From Chloromonas sp. AAM2 (taxonomy: Eukaryota > Chlorophyta > Chlorophyceae > Chlamydomonadales > Chlamydomonadaceae): a DNA stretch of 47,771 nt. Below the pieces are notes generated by a model. It was not told where the DNA came from, searched no databases, and saw only the letters and a list, made by a program, of their open reading frames with translations. Where the stretch lies: contig QAXH01005106.1 of NCBI GenBank assembly GCA_004335635.1, positions 1 through 47,771 of the forward strand, given 5' to 3'. This document shows, in pieces, positions 1 through 11,822 of this stretch; the stretch's first letter is position 1; each line of letters opens with the position of its first letter. The position numbers and the translations under genes were made by a program.

Positions 1-750
1 GCATGCATGGCTGTCGCACGCTTCAGTCCATGCAGCAATTGGTTGGCACAAAGAGACCGATAGGGCCGAGTTCATGGCATAAGTACACCTTCAGCTCAAC
101 TGACATGGATGCATGATCGCGGCTTCAACATGCATTGAATGGGTCGAAGAAATCCATGGCAGTCCGCATACCCTCAACGGCAATTGCATGCATGCACAAC
201 CTGCACACATACGCATTGAGACACTGCATGCATGCATGGATTTACAAACGCCTGCATGAGCATGTTCTGAACATCACAGGCACCCATGCATGCATGCTTT
301 CCATGCAGGCCTAAGCAATGGAACATGGCAACCCCAGCAACTTTTGCTTACGCTGGCTACGCTGGCCACCAAACACCGGGCGGCAGGCGTGCTGATGAGA
401 CCACGTATCCACCCAGCCGTGACCAGCAGCGCAGTTTTCCTGCATTTCGCCAACCAGCCCAAGACAAACCCAGGGCACAGGCCACCCAGAACATGGTGGG
501 TGGCAAAGGAGGGCCTGTGTCTACATATTCTCATGAAGCCACGTTCAGCCTTAAGTGACAAGTGACACCACACTAGGCCATTCCAAACCAAAGCACACAC
601 CAGGAGTTCACAATACCCAAACGTGACCGGAGGTGTACAGTACAGCATTGTGTTTGTCCTTCTTCCTTGCCATACACGGAGGTGTTATCATACACTTCAT
701 AGCTTGACAAATTCTTCTGGTAATGAACTTCCTAGTAATCCTAGCTGAGC
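1..750. other. Gene-free stretch rich in TGCATGCA words
   Basis: No conserved protein or RNA gene is visible. The first 300 bases carry several runs of the self-complementary word TGCATGCA (around 184-196, 226-238 and 284-297). Bases about 414-485 look like a worn copy of the 144-bp tandem repeat that starts at 843: both contain an ACCAGCAGCGCAGT block followed by a CCAAGACA block and a GGCACAGGCCAC block. The open frames here are short and overlap on both strands, so none is called. Confidence 0.5.
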
Positions 751-774
751 GTGTGCTCAGCGGCATTTTCAAAC

Positions 775-786
775 ATGCCCACATGT

Positions 787-817
<31 letters not shown>

Positions 818-1329
818 ACAGGACTGGGCCACTGTTGCAGAGCCCATATCTGGCTGCGCATGTTGCGTCCTCCAGCCACAACCAGCAGCGCAGTGGACCG
901 GCAGGCCGCCCAACCGTCCAAGACAGGCCCATGGCACAGGCCACTGCACTCGCTGCTAGCCCTGCAACAGCTTTGACATCATCTGTCCCATCTCTGGCTG
1001 TGCATGTTGCACCCTCCAGCCACAACCAACAGCGCAGTGGCCCGGCAGGCCGCCCAACCGCCCAAGACAGGCACATGGCACCAACTACCGCACTCGCTGC
1101 TAGCCCTGCGACAGCTCTGACGCCATCTGTCCCATCTCTGGCTGTGCATGTTGCACCTGTGCCAACCCTTTTGACAGCTTCAACACCACCTGTCACATCG
1201 AACCTGAGGCCATCAGCTGCTGACTTCCAGCCTCAGGCTACCAAGGCCTCCACCAACAGGCAGGAGCCGCAAGCCCCCACTGCCACAGACGCTGCTGACA
1301 TAGGTCCGATGGCCTACGTTCCCCAATGA
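775..1329 (+). CDS. Possible repeat-encoded hypothetical ORF
   Basis: This is an open frame of about 184 codons from the first ATG. It is built mostly from two copies of a 48-residue unit (DNA period 144 bp), each with a HNQQRSGPAGRPT block and an ALAASPATALT block. The two units differ at both synonymous and non-synonymous positions. The product would be rich in Ala, Pro, Ser and Thr, with no recognisable domain. Because 144 is a multiple of three, a non-coding tandem repeat would also keep a frame open. It overlaps the next ORF by four bases and could be an exon of the same gene, but no convincing splice junction joins them. Low confidence that it is coding. Confidence 0.2.
791..817. repeat. 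(CTGC)n microsatellite
   Basis: About six uninterrupted copies of the tetranucleotide CTGC, just upstream of the 144-bp tandem repeat. Confidence 0.9.
843..1165. repeat. 144-bp tandem repeat, two copies plus a partial third
   Basis: Units start at 843, 987 and 1131, each opening with a CCCAT-TCTGGCTG word. The first two are full length and roughly 85-90% alike by eye. The third stops after about 30 bases. A more decayed relative lies near 414-485. Confidence 0.85.
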
Positions 1330-1895
1330 CTCGCATACAGAAGGCCACCAAAACCGCTATCATCTTCCTATTCAGGTTGCAGAAAGTTGCCGTCGCTGGC
1401 GCTGCTGGCCTGGAGCTGACAAACGCCGTTCTCCAAGCTGCTGACGCCCTGGATAGAGTATCTGCTGCTACTGACGATTTTGAGGTGGCTGTCGCTGCCA
1501 ACATCGCTGCTGACGACCTGCACGTGCTAGCTGACGCTGTGCCTACTGCTGACAGCTCGAAGCTCGCTGCTGCTGCCACCGCAGCTGCTGCCAGCGTCCA
1601 GGTGATAGCTGAAGTTGCTTGCAACAACAAACTGGCAGCTGCTGCCACCGCCGCTGTTGAGGGTCTGAAGCAGCTGGCTGATGCTAACCGCCCAGCGCAG
1701 CCAGTCCGTGCTGCCGCTGTGGTTGGCGGTTGCGAGCAGTCAATCCTCGCTAAAGCTGTGTTCGACGGCCAGGAGCAGCCAAACCCCGATGGCGCTCTGG
1801 TTGACGGCCGGGAGCAGCCCAACCCCGATGGCGCTCTGGTTGACGGCCGGGAGCAGCCAATACCCGGTGAGCTTGAGCACAGGGTGGGCAGCTGA
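1326..1895 (+). CDS. Possible alanine-rich hypothetical protein
   Basis: This 189-codon ATG-to-TGA frame is strongly alanine-rich. It shows two similar segments of the KLAAAATAA type (around codons 79-120). Near the C terminus is a 13-residue tandem repeat, EQPNPDGALVDGR, caused by a 39-bp DNA repeat. No family is recognised. The composition suggests helical or disordered low-complexity protein. A fragment of the reading frame (1665-1690) recurs almost unchanged at 5080-5105. It may be a real lineage-specific gene, an exon of a larger one, or a by-product of repeat expansion; the sequence does not decide. Confidence 0.25.
   Translation: MTRIQKATKTAIIFLFRLQKVAVAGAAGLELTNAVLQAADALDRVSAATDDFEVAVAANIAADDLHVLADAVPTADSSKLAAAATAAAASVQVIAEVACNNKLAAAATAAVEGLKQLADANRPAQPVRAAAVVGGCEQSILAKAVFDGQEQPNPDGALVDGREQPNPDGALVDGREQPIPGELEHRVGS
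1764..1864. repeat. 39-bp tandem repeat, two copies plus a partial third
   Basis: Units begin at 1764, 1803 and 1842 with GACGGCC. The first two differ at only two or so positions. The period is a whole number of codons and encodes the GREQPNPDGALVD repeat of the alanine-rich ORF. Confidence 0.9.
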
Positions 1896-4800
1896 ATCAA
1901 AGGGCATTCAGTCTCATGCGGTGCCATTACTGTCAGATGATTCCCATGCACCTCTTGACCCTGTTTAGGGTTTGCACAAGATGTGCTCAGGGATTGCCTG
2001 CCACTTTTCATATTATCTTATTGTTAATTCGTGTGTGTGAGTGTGCGAGATGCTGGCAAACGCATGTCCCAATTGCATCTGCTGTCGTGATGCTTGTGCA
2101 GGTGAGGCAGCAGTCCCTAGGGGCTTCATGACCAGCATTGTGCTGGGCTGTGTCAGTACCGCCTACTGTTTGAGGGCAGCCTCGCTGCCAAAGTTTGTTA
2201 GGGCTATCGGAGGATCTTTGGGCACGATGGACAGCGTTTACGCGAACATCGTGTGCCCCCTGCTGGGGTGGAGGGCCCCAGCCCCTCGATTCAAGGCTGC
2301 ATCAGGCTGAGGGTGTGGCACGTGTGCGGCAAGCACTGGGCTTGCTAGCAGCCATGCAGATGTGCTAGACCCAAACCTGTCAGCCACACGAGAGGCACAT
2401 CAACCAGATTGCAGCTGTGCCCTGCACACGCCTATATGCTGTGGATTTCTAAGCATCATGCTGAACCTTGGCCACAGCACCTTGGGAACATTGGGCACAT
2501 GCTGACCTCTTGGACACTAATGCTGATCACTCTTACGCTGATTATTATGCTGACCGTGGTCTTTCAACCACACGCCCGGCACTGCCCACAAAACAAGGCA
2601 AGGCAATGACGTTGACTTTGAAAGGTTTGGCCGTGTCTCAGGTGCCTTACAACGAGCTCCTTAGCTTCTTCAGGCTAGCTGCCGGTTAGCAGTACAGCCT
2701 TGCCATGGGACCATTGTTTTGGAACCACCTCGGCACCAAGCTTGTCATACCCAGGAACCCTTCCCAAGTGGCACAGATACCTACATATGGGTCTTCCCAT
2801 CAGCAATGCCAATCCCCTTGAGATAAGCATGCTTTTTATGGGCTTCTTGCAGCTTTCTATAGCAGCTTGCCTGGCACTTGCTATTGCCATAAAGATGCTG
2901 AAGCCGTATGGCACTTGCTCATCCATTCATATCAGCTCAAACACAGGCCATACACTGAGTGGAGAACTTTAGGCTTTGAGGGCACTGGTTTGCAATTGCC
3001 TTATCGAACTTTGCCCTTTCCATGAACTGCTGGGCACTTCGTGGGCTGGAGAGTTTGTCTTGTGTGCTATCACTTGGGTGAGATGAGAAGGCAATTGCCT
3101 AAGAAGGGCCTGCTGTATGCTTGGTGCCTGAATCCCTGCCGTAGTAAGGCCTGGACTTGCTATGAATCCAAATATGGCCGATGCTGGTTCTTGAGCTGCA
3201 TGGCTGCCTTGACGTGGGTCGCCTGCCTTTGCAGGCGGGATTGTCTTTGTGCATGCATGCATGCACGCCTAGTATGCGCGTGTTGAATGCTCATGCTCTA
3301 CCAGAGGTACTGCCCAGGTCCTAAATGCCCCTCATTCGATGGAGCCCCTGAATATCATGTGTACGTAGGCCTACAAGTTACACTGATCACCGGTATTCAC
3401 TGAATCGCCCACACACTTGGGGGTCCACATGAGGGCCCATGCAAACAAAGGTTAATGAACAAACATGCGATCAAGTAAGGGATTGGGCGAGAACGGGGCC
3501 TGCTGCAGTATGAAGCCAGGCGGCCCGAGTGCCAGTGTCATAAGAATGCTGACGTGCATCCAGTGCACTCTGCACATGGGCTTGAGGAGTTTATGCATGG
3601 CCACAGGAGGTCTGCAGAAGGGGCAGTGTGCATGGCCACTTTTTTGGGGCTGCTTGCTTGATGATCAAACAATGAGCATCACAGGCTCAACATTGGCGGC
3701 AAGACACTTGATATCAGCCTTGGAGGCCTGTGAGGGCCTGAAATGATGGTGTGTGACGTGCCTTGACATCGGCCTTGGACGCATTGGCGTAAGGCTTTGA
3801 ATACGATGTTGTGTTGGTCGATGATTGCCTGTTGTGCCATGCCACTGCAGTGGCTTGTTCACTGCAGTGGCTGCTTTTCCCACACATAAACAGACTTGCA
3901 AGCCCTTTCGGCCTGCACTGGCTTGTTCAAGCTTCAACAGTTGTTGGTGTCAGGAGGTTGAGGGGCATGCCATCAAGACCAGTCAGCCGTTCTGGTCTTT
4001 TAGTCATCATGGTGACCTGTGTTCAGTTCCTAGGCGTTTTCCCTCTGTTACTGTTTTTGGCCTGCCATGGGTGTTGCTAACAGAAGTCGGTTTCTGGCGT
4101 CTGAACTCGTGCCTTTACCCCTGTCATGTAAGCAGGTAACAGCTGAGGAGGGAGTCAAGTCAAACAGCAAACACCAGGCCAACCCTGCCCACGCAAGCTG
4201 AACGTGGCAGTGTTTGTCAGATTGCCGCGCTGCGTGGTCAGAAGTTTATTCAAGTGCACCTTATCAACACAGATCAACAGCAGGTCTAGAGGCAGCGTAT
4301 GATCGCTTATCAGCATAGGTTGTTGGGCCTCTCACATCACAGCAGCCTAGTCAATGACTAGAATCACAGGCCTGATGCTGCTGGCATTGGCGTAGGCCTG
4401 ACATCCGCTGCTGTTTGCCTGGATGTTTATTACGAGCCCAACCAACCACACATGTTGGTTGAAAGCCCATGGGATGACCAGCTGTTTTGAGGTCCATGCA
4501 TGCATGCCAGTTCCCAGGTCCGAAGGGCGGGCAAGGCTATCCTAACTTGCCAACTGTACAGGTTTACTTAGCCAGCTTTGCTCTTGATCTGGTTGTTGAG
4601 TCTTCCAACAAGTCAATAAGTCACATCAGCGGCTGAGAATCAGCCAGCGGCTCCTTTGCGGCTGTGGAATGCCAACAAAGTACCTGATGCTGCATCGACA
4701 TGCTTTGCTTGGCCTGGTCGGTTGCACGCAGTAAATGACTGTCCTCGAGTACCCTAGCAACGTTGGGTAGGGCATTGGACGGCAGTGATTGACGCCGGAA

Positions 4801-5878
4801 TAATGTTGCCTGTGTGTGTGGTCAGAAACACTGGCACAGCTCTTGTGCTCTTACATCTTTGTGTTACATTACCGACTTTTCCATCAGGGCAGACTGCCTC
4901 TGCTGCTGCTGCCGCTGCTGGTCAGGATCTGCTCTCTATGGACCACTTGCCTTTTTGCCCAAAGTTCACGTGACGCATATTACATGACATGGGTAGGTGT
5001 CAAACAGGACCTCCGACCTGACATTGTACTGAGGTTCAACTAACTGGTCGTAATGGGATCGCTTCTGAACTGAACCGAACTGAAGCAGCTGGCTGATGCT
5101 CACCGTCGGGAGCAGCAGCCCCCATAGATTGTTGCTCCATAGATTGTTGCCCCATAGATTGTTGTCCCATTGTTGCCTGGTCAATCAGCACAACATTGAA
5201 CGATTTGCACATTTTCAGGCCCCATTTTGGGTCTAACGAGGTATGCGGACAGGATAGCACCTCGAGGGGTTGACCACCACTACTACTATCCTGGTGTGTC
5301 GCAATCCCCTTCACATGTAGGTTGGACGGGTTGCAGTCCCTCCCCGCTTGTGAACTGTTACACATTCATGGAGTGCACGTCATCAAATATCCAGCACTGC
5401 CTACTTTGCCACCAGGGCAACCATGGCTCTGCTGCTATGGCTGCCGCTGCTTCTGCTACTGCTGTGTTGCTTAAACTGGACGTGGCGCACATGAACGGCT
5501 GTTGCCCAAAGTGTCAATTAAGACCTCTGCCTTCTGCTCTCACCCTCTTGGACACAGCGGCGTACTCGTCGTTTCAAAACTGCGACATTTGCATGCGGAC
5601 ATACCATACACCACAGCGCTTCACGCGGAGGACGATTCAGCAAACAGCAGTAGGGATTATTCTGTTCAACCAGGAAGCCAGGTTAACCAGGTTCCAGTGG
5701 ACCAGAAGCCCTAGACGACTAAGATGGGTGTGTTTCGGACAGTTTCTTAAAGTCACTTTCATACCGGCTTGAACCGATTTGAAAAAAGCCCTGCAGACGC
5801 CGGTCGTTTAGCATCCATCGCATTGTCAGTCTATCGAATGCATGGCAATTCAGCCAACGCAGCCGAGTTGCTGGACTC
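1896..5878. other. Long stretch with no recognised gene
   Basis: Nearly 4 kb with only short overlapping frames and no conserved domain on either strand. The frame at 2700-2972 includes a hydrophobic segment, and a frame around 5365-5775 has several Cys-x-x-Cys pairs. Neither has splice or homology support. The stretch holds a TGCATGCA run (3250-3264), a 15-bp tandem repeat (5123-5167) and an echo of the upstream alanine-rich ORF (5080-5105). Its last few hundred bases must include the promoter and 5' untranslated region of the ARIA-like gene. Confidence 0.5.
5123..5167. repeat. 15-bp tandem repeat, three copies
   Basis: Three units of the form CATAGATTGTTGCYC start at 5123, 5138 and 5153, followed by a decayed fourth beginning CATTGTTG at 5168. 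Confidence 0.9.
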
Positions 5879-8800
5879 ATGAGCAAGACGTCGGCGAGGA
5901 GGACAGGAACCGATAGCAAGGCATTGAAGCGAAAGTTGGACCCAGCCTTCGCGCTGGCGGACCAGCCTTCGTCTCGTCGTCATGGGGCGGCCGCTCAAGG
6001 CCAGCCCTTGACAGTTCAGCAGGTAAGGTTTGATGGCCTGGACGTGTTTCTTGTCGTGCCGGCATTCCATCTGACCAGCTCTCTCTTGTGTTCAGGTTAA
6101 GGAGCAAGTGCAGCGCCTGGTCGAGACCCTTGCTCAGAACAGCAGCAGCGTAGGTTCAAGTTCGACCCCTGACAAAGCAGCACTGCGTAAGGCGGCACAC
6201 TCGTTGGCCGAGCTATGTAAACAAGGTACGAATATGTCGGGTCGAGTACTTCGCGGACGAGCCCTGGATTTTCTTGTTTTGCACTTTGCCGGAGCAACAC
6301 AGGCACCTTGAACATGCCGTGTTGGCTGCAGATGAGAGCGTGGACCTCGTAGTGAACGAAGGCGCTATTGAAGCGGTCGTGCCTCTATTGTACTTGACCA
6401 ACCCTGGCCAAGACCCCTCGTAAGTGGCGCTCAAACTCCGGACAGCCCATGTTTAGCACCGTGAACCTGCTAACATATGCTCTTGTGATGTGTGCAGGCC
6501 TGCCAACGAAGAACTAGAGAAGGAAGCATGCTTCATCCTAGGCCTTCTAGCAGTCAAGCCAGAGTATCAAGCAAGGATAGCCCAATGTAACGCGTTGCCT
6601 GGGCTGGTACGGCTGCTACGTGAACATCGCATGCATTCAGTGACTAAGGCTCAGCCAGGGAGTGGAGGCGCTGCAAGACGCGCAGCAGATGCAATCACCA
6701 ACCTTGCACATGAAAACGTGGAAATCAAGAACACGGTGGGTGTGGCAAGCATGTCATTGGCAGCAGCACACAGTGGCTCAAGCCTTTGTAACAGCCCTGC
6801 CAGCGGCAAGCTGATCCACATCACTCCCACTTGGCTAGCCGTGCAATCGTGCCGTGGGTTTGGCGCCTCCAATGCTGATCAAAGCCTAATATCTCAGGTC
6901 TGCAGCTGAAGCTGTTGCAGAGCTCAGCGGAGGGCAAAGCCATTGTCAGGTCTGTTTTACAAATTCGTCTGATCACAGGTGCGTGAGCAGGGTGGCATCC
7001 CTCCCTTGGTTGCTCTGCTGGAAGCTCTGGATCTCAAGGTGCAGCGGGCAGCAGCAGGCGCACTAAGGACGCTTGCCTTCAAAAACGAAGACAACAAAAA
7101 ACAGGTACCTGGAGTTTTCACATCAGCTTCAGCCAGCACTTAGCCAGATGGCCCAGATGCATGTGCCAGCTATTGTCACTGCTACAGGATAAGACCAACA
7201 CAAGGTTCAGCCAGGTCTGGTAAGCAGGCAGGCCCCGGCTGAAGACCTGCACATACTACATTTTGCTTACAGTGGCCCCACATAACTGTGTTTGTGTGTG
7301 GCGCAGATTGTTGAGTGTGGAGCACTGCCAGTCCTCATCCAAATGCTGCGGTCTGAGGACACTGGAGTGCATTATGAGGCAGTTGGCGTGATCGGCAATC
7401 TGGTGCACTCATCCCAGCAAATAAAACGACAGGTGTGCATCACAGAAAAATAGTTTTCTGGGCCCGTGGTTGTTGCTCCCAACTCAGCGTGTCTTCAAAC
7501 CTTGTTGGCCTGTGGCACATTAGCAAGCTGCACACGGACGCTTGGCACTGGTGGCAAGGTCAAGTAGCAGTACTGTTGTTTGGAGGCAATGGCTATTGCT
7601 ATAAGCACAGTCCGTACCAGTTGCATCAGGTCGCAGCAGGTGCCAAAGCACTGCTAAGAAACAGCACCCTTCAAAATTCTATGCACCTTCCCTGTGTAGG
7701 TGCTTGAGGAGGGCGCCCTGCAGCCGGTGATTGGGCTGCTGCAAAGCACCTGCCACGAGAGCCAGCGCGAGGCAGCACTGCTCCTGGGCCAATTTGCGAC
7801 AACAGACACAGACACCAAGGTGGGCTTGCATCAAGAAGCAACATGAGCAGAGATGTCGCTCTGCTGCCTTGCATGTGCTGTTATGTATACCGTAAGATAC
7901 TTTTATATCATAAGCTTATTGTTGTTTGCCTTTGTGGCCATTTTTGTGGCCATTTTTTCGTACCAGTTTTTGTCTTCTTTACTGAAATTACAGCGGTCAC
8001 TCGAGGGCCGGTGGCTGCTACACTGACTGGTTTCAATGACTTGCAATGTGCATGCAGGCCAAGATTGTGCAGCGTGGTGCAGTGCCTTTGCTGGTACACA
8101 TGCTGTCGGAGGCAGACACATCGCTCAAAGAAATGGCAGCGTTTGCGCTGGGCCGGTAAGAGTGGGCTAGGCGACTCAAAGCTGCAGCTCGTGGGCAGTG
8201 GTGTTGTTTTCTTATCCAGGTGAAAATCAGGTGTATCAGGTGTACAAATCAGGCAAAAAACTTTGTATGTATGAGCAGCTGTCAGTGGCTCCTAGTCGGC
8301 CACAACAGGGGTCAACAACTTGCAATGTCGACTTCTGTCGACCTACCAGATGCGTTGTATGCAATGCATGCAATCGAGTCATTAGCCCAGGCATCAGAAG
8401 ATGTGCTACCAGAAATCCCTTTGCCAGGCCAGTTTGCAATGCTAACAGTATTGCAGTGGAATTGCATTCCAAGTTTTTTGTGCCCGAGGGGTGTGCCTGA
8501 GTGCTGCTCTGGCCCTGTTCACTACAGGTTGGCTCAGAACGCCGACAACCAGGCGGGCATTGTTCAGTGTAGCGGGCTGGCGCCTCTTTTGGACCTTCTT
8601 GAGTCGAAGCACTACAACCTGCAGCACAATGCGGCCTTTGCACTGTGAGTGTGCTGGAACCAGGTGAAGGTGGGGCAAACAGCATGACTACCACCAGCAA
8701 CATGATCAGATGCAGTGTTGCTATCCTTACTCACCAGCTGCTCAGAAGCAGCCAGCAACAAGCACTTGGTTTGCAATTCAAATCTGATTGTTGTGTGAGC

Positions 8801-11642
8801 ATCCCAGTGGCTGCCCATTGTTAATTAGATGGGATTACAGCACGCATTGGTTGGCCCATCCAAGCTCCATTCACTGATTGGTAGCATTTGTGTGATGACG
8901 CAGATATGGCCTGGCTGACAACGAAGACAACATCCCCGACATCATTCGTGTGGGCGCACTGCAGCGGCTGATTGAGTGCAGCGAGAAGCTGTCAGTACAG
9001 GTGAGTTTGCACAAGTGCTGAAACGAGTCATGTCCTGCCCAATGTCCTCCAATGCCCGTCCATTTTCTGACTTCCTGTGCGTGTGAATTGTATTTGGAAT
9101 TGTGTGTGTTTCAATTGACTTTTCCTCTGGCCACTATGCCTCTTGCTTGATCGTGCTTCTGCCCATTCATAGGCACTCCACACACACTTGCCTGTGTGTG
9201 AATTGTGCGTCATTTGACTTCTCATCTGGGCACTGCGCCATTAAATGGGACAATCAACTTGCTTTGCTCTGTGTTGTGCTGACCTGCAGGCATCTAAGGA
9301 TTGTGTTCAAAAGACCATCACCCGCATGGAGCAGAAGCTCACTGGGCGCACGCTGTCCCATGTCGTCTTCATGCTGCGGTCCAGCGACCGTTTGGTGCAG
9401 CAGCGGGCAGCCATGTCGCTGGCAAAGCTGGCTCCAGAGGCGCAAATCAAGAACATTTTCGTGGACAAGAGGGGCTTGGATGTGCTTTTGGACATGCTGG
9501 TTGACTCGGTGCGTGGCAGCAGGCTCAAGGGGCATGGCTGTAGGCAAGCAGTCTGTAGGCACACATCGCAAGGACATGAGGTTGCATTGGCCGCTGATCA
9601 TGATCAGATCATGTATGTGCGATTGTCATCCAGGCCAAGCAGACTGTTTTGTCGTTTCATAACACAGCTCAAGCTCTGCGACCTGGAGGCATTGAGGAAT
9701 TTGCACGTAATGATTTGGTACATAACACAGCTGTGCTACACGCAGGAGCAACAGCTCTGGTCCTTAGGCCTAACTATCACCTGCTTTTTGCCTGTGTGCT
9801 GTGCAGTCTCTTGACACACAGATGCAGCGCGAGGCGGCCAATGCAGTGCTGGAGCTGGCCAAGAAGATCAACGCAACAGCACCCATTGACTGCCTGCCAG
9901 CACAGCCAACAAAGACCGTCTACCTCGGGGCGCAGGTGGGAACTTGGGGTTGTTCGCTCTGGCCTCTCTCGCCCCAGGAACATCTTGTTACATGGGTGTG
10001 GAATGTCACTCCCTGTTACACATGTTCGTCGCAATCACATGCCATCTTGCAGAGTTTTTCCTGTCTGTAGAGTCTGTAGAGAGACTCAAGCAAGATGTTA
10101 CAACAGTAGAGGTCAGTCGCTAACCGACAGCAAGTCATGTTTCGTCCTGTTGGTCTTCAACTCGCTACATATCTTACGGAGTTTTCACTACTTCATTCAG
10201 ACCAACCCCTCTGGTGTGTGCCTGCCGTTCCAGTACGTGAACAATGCTACGCTTGCTGACATCACTTTCTTGGTGGAGGGGCGCAAGTTCCATGCGCATC
10301 GCATTGCGCTGCTGGCATCCAGCGACGCGTTCAGGGCCATGTTCAACGGAGGCTACAGAGAAAAGGTGGGCATGCTTTGGATTACGCAAAGTCAAGGCCG
10401 CACAGCTTGGCAGGTCCCATGTTGGTCCATGCGCATGTGCGTGTTGTCATGTCCCCATGCGGTGTGTGTGGGACCTCATCCGCGTGCAGCTCTTGAGTAT
10501 GTGATGTATTTGTACGCGTTCCGTGATGTATTGCCCTGTCACTTGGTTGCAGGAAGCAGCGACGATCGAAATCCCCAACATACCGTGGGAGGTGTTCGAG
10601 TGCATGATGACTTACATCTACACCGGCAACGTGGAGGTGAGTGAATCAGTGTCTTTTCACATCTGTATCGTGCCATAAGCTGAACCGAAGATGGCTCAAA
10701 CTTCATGTGCAACATCATCATACTCGCATTGCAAACCGAACCCCCCGTCGTCAACTGGATTTGAACTCAAGACTCGAAAGCACATAGCAAACACACGGGG
10801 TTTTCACTCCCTCTGTAACAGTAAGTTGCGCAAAGCCATCGCGATTATGAGCAAGTCAGCCAATTTAAGCCACGATAATCGAGGGACCCATCACGTTGAT
10901 GGAATGATAATACTATGTCACGCAGGTGTCGAGTGAGCTCGCCTCGGAGCTGCTTCAGGCCAGCGACCAGTATCTCCTGGAGGGGCTCAAGAGGCTGTGT
11001 GAGATGTGCATCGCGCAGTCACTGGGGGTGGACACGCTAGCGCCCACCTTTGAGCTCAGCGAGGCCTTCAGTGCTCCACAGGTGAGGGGGAACGCAGACG
11101 TGTCACACCCAATGCATGGGGTGAGGGGGACAGGATTTGGGTGGATCACCAGCCAGGAAGCATGGTAGCTTTTTATAGATTTTGACCATAGGAGGAGGTA
11201 TCTCTGACCCACCTTACGGTGTAAGGAGCTCAAACAACAGCACAGGCCCTAACCCTAAACCCTAACCCACAACACCCTACAAGAACGCAGGCACTAACCC
11301 TAAACCCTAACCCTAACCAATGGGACACACATCAATCAGCACGACGTGGAAATGCAACCATTTTGATTACTTCCAACGAGGAGGGTCTCAACGCAAACCT
11401 CAAACAAGTTGCCCAGGTTTCAGTGTTGTATTGATAACAGAACTTCTCTCCTGTGACTGCTTGTTTTCGTGCAGCTTGCCAAGCGCTGTGTGTTGTTTGC
11501 CCTGGAGCACTACAACGATGTAGTTTCTGCCTTCGCGCCGTCAGACTACTTCCGCCTCATCGGTCGCATGGTGCCTCATCTCAGAACCAGCCTAATAGAA
11601 GACGTGGCCAAGGTTGGATCAAGCGTCAAGCAGGAGTCATGA
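5879..11642 (+). CDS. ARIA: Armadillo-repeat BTB/POZ protein, ARIA/ABAP1-like
   Basis: Exons: 5879-6022, 6096-6225, 6332-6419, 6498-6735, 6979-7104, 7307-7432, 7700-7819, 8058-8155, 8528-8644, 8904-9000, 9290-9508, 9807-9935, 10234-10365, 10553-10636, 10926-11081, 11475-11642. Together they give 723 aa; Arabidopsis ARIA is about 710. A basic KALKRK patch near the N terminus (residues 14-19) may be a nuclear signal. Armadillo repeats fill roughly residues 60-520, with family signatures such as GLLAVKPEYQ, RRAADAITNLAHEN, VQRAAAGALRTLAFKN, HYEAVGVIGNLVHSS and SLQREAALLLGQFA-like text. A BTB domain follows from about residue 545 (TFLVEGRKFHAHRIALLASS, then DQYLLEGLKRLCE). In plants these proteins act in the nucleus, binding transcription factors (ABF2, TCP24) or serving as cullin-3 adaptors; that role is carried over by homology. 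The final exon may instead splice at 11612 to 11769-11822 (731 aa). Confidence 0.92.
9081..9240. repeat. Diverged direct duplication in an intron of the ARIA-like gene
   Basis: Two stretches of about 45 bases (near 9100-9140 and 9195-9238) share the order GTGTG, TTTGACTT/ATTGACTT, TC-TCTGG and CACT--GCC. They lie in the intron between exons 10 and 11 and have no coding meaning. Confidence 0.5.
11247..11318. repeat. Interstitial telomere-type repeats
   Basis: Two short blocks of CCCTAA and CCCTAAA units (11247-11268 and 11294-11318) are separated by unrelated bases. Six-base and seven-base units are mixed. They lie in the last intron (11082-11474) of the ARIA-like gene. Confidence 0.9.
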
Positions 11643-11822
11643 GCGTTTTTTGTGATGTTGTTGAGCAGGATGCATGTGCCCTGGGTCTGGGCAAGCTTCA
11701 CTTACCAGCAGCAGCACATACATGTGGACTGGGCAGGCACGTATGTGGACCAATCTGGCACACTGCAGGCTGATGAGCTATTAGGACGGGACAGCAGCCA
11801 GGGCCGTCTCAGGAAGAGTTAG

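Noticed and set aside
2700..2972. Hydrophobic frame that could be a small membrane protein.
   Set aside because: A single hydrophobic stretch in an isolated 90-codon frame without family likeness or splice context.
5227..5772. 181-codon frame with several Cys-x-x-Cys pairs upstream of the ARIA-like gene.
   Set aside because: It starts at a non-ATG codon, has no consistent finger spacing, and no homology is recognised.
10735..10800. B-box-like GAGTTCAAATCC on the minus strand, suggesting a tRNA.
   Set aside because: The T-stem does not pair and no D-arm or acceptor stem could be placed; it lies in an intron of the ARIA-like gene.
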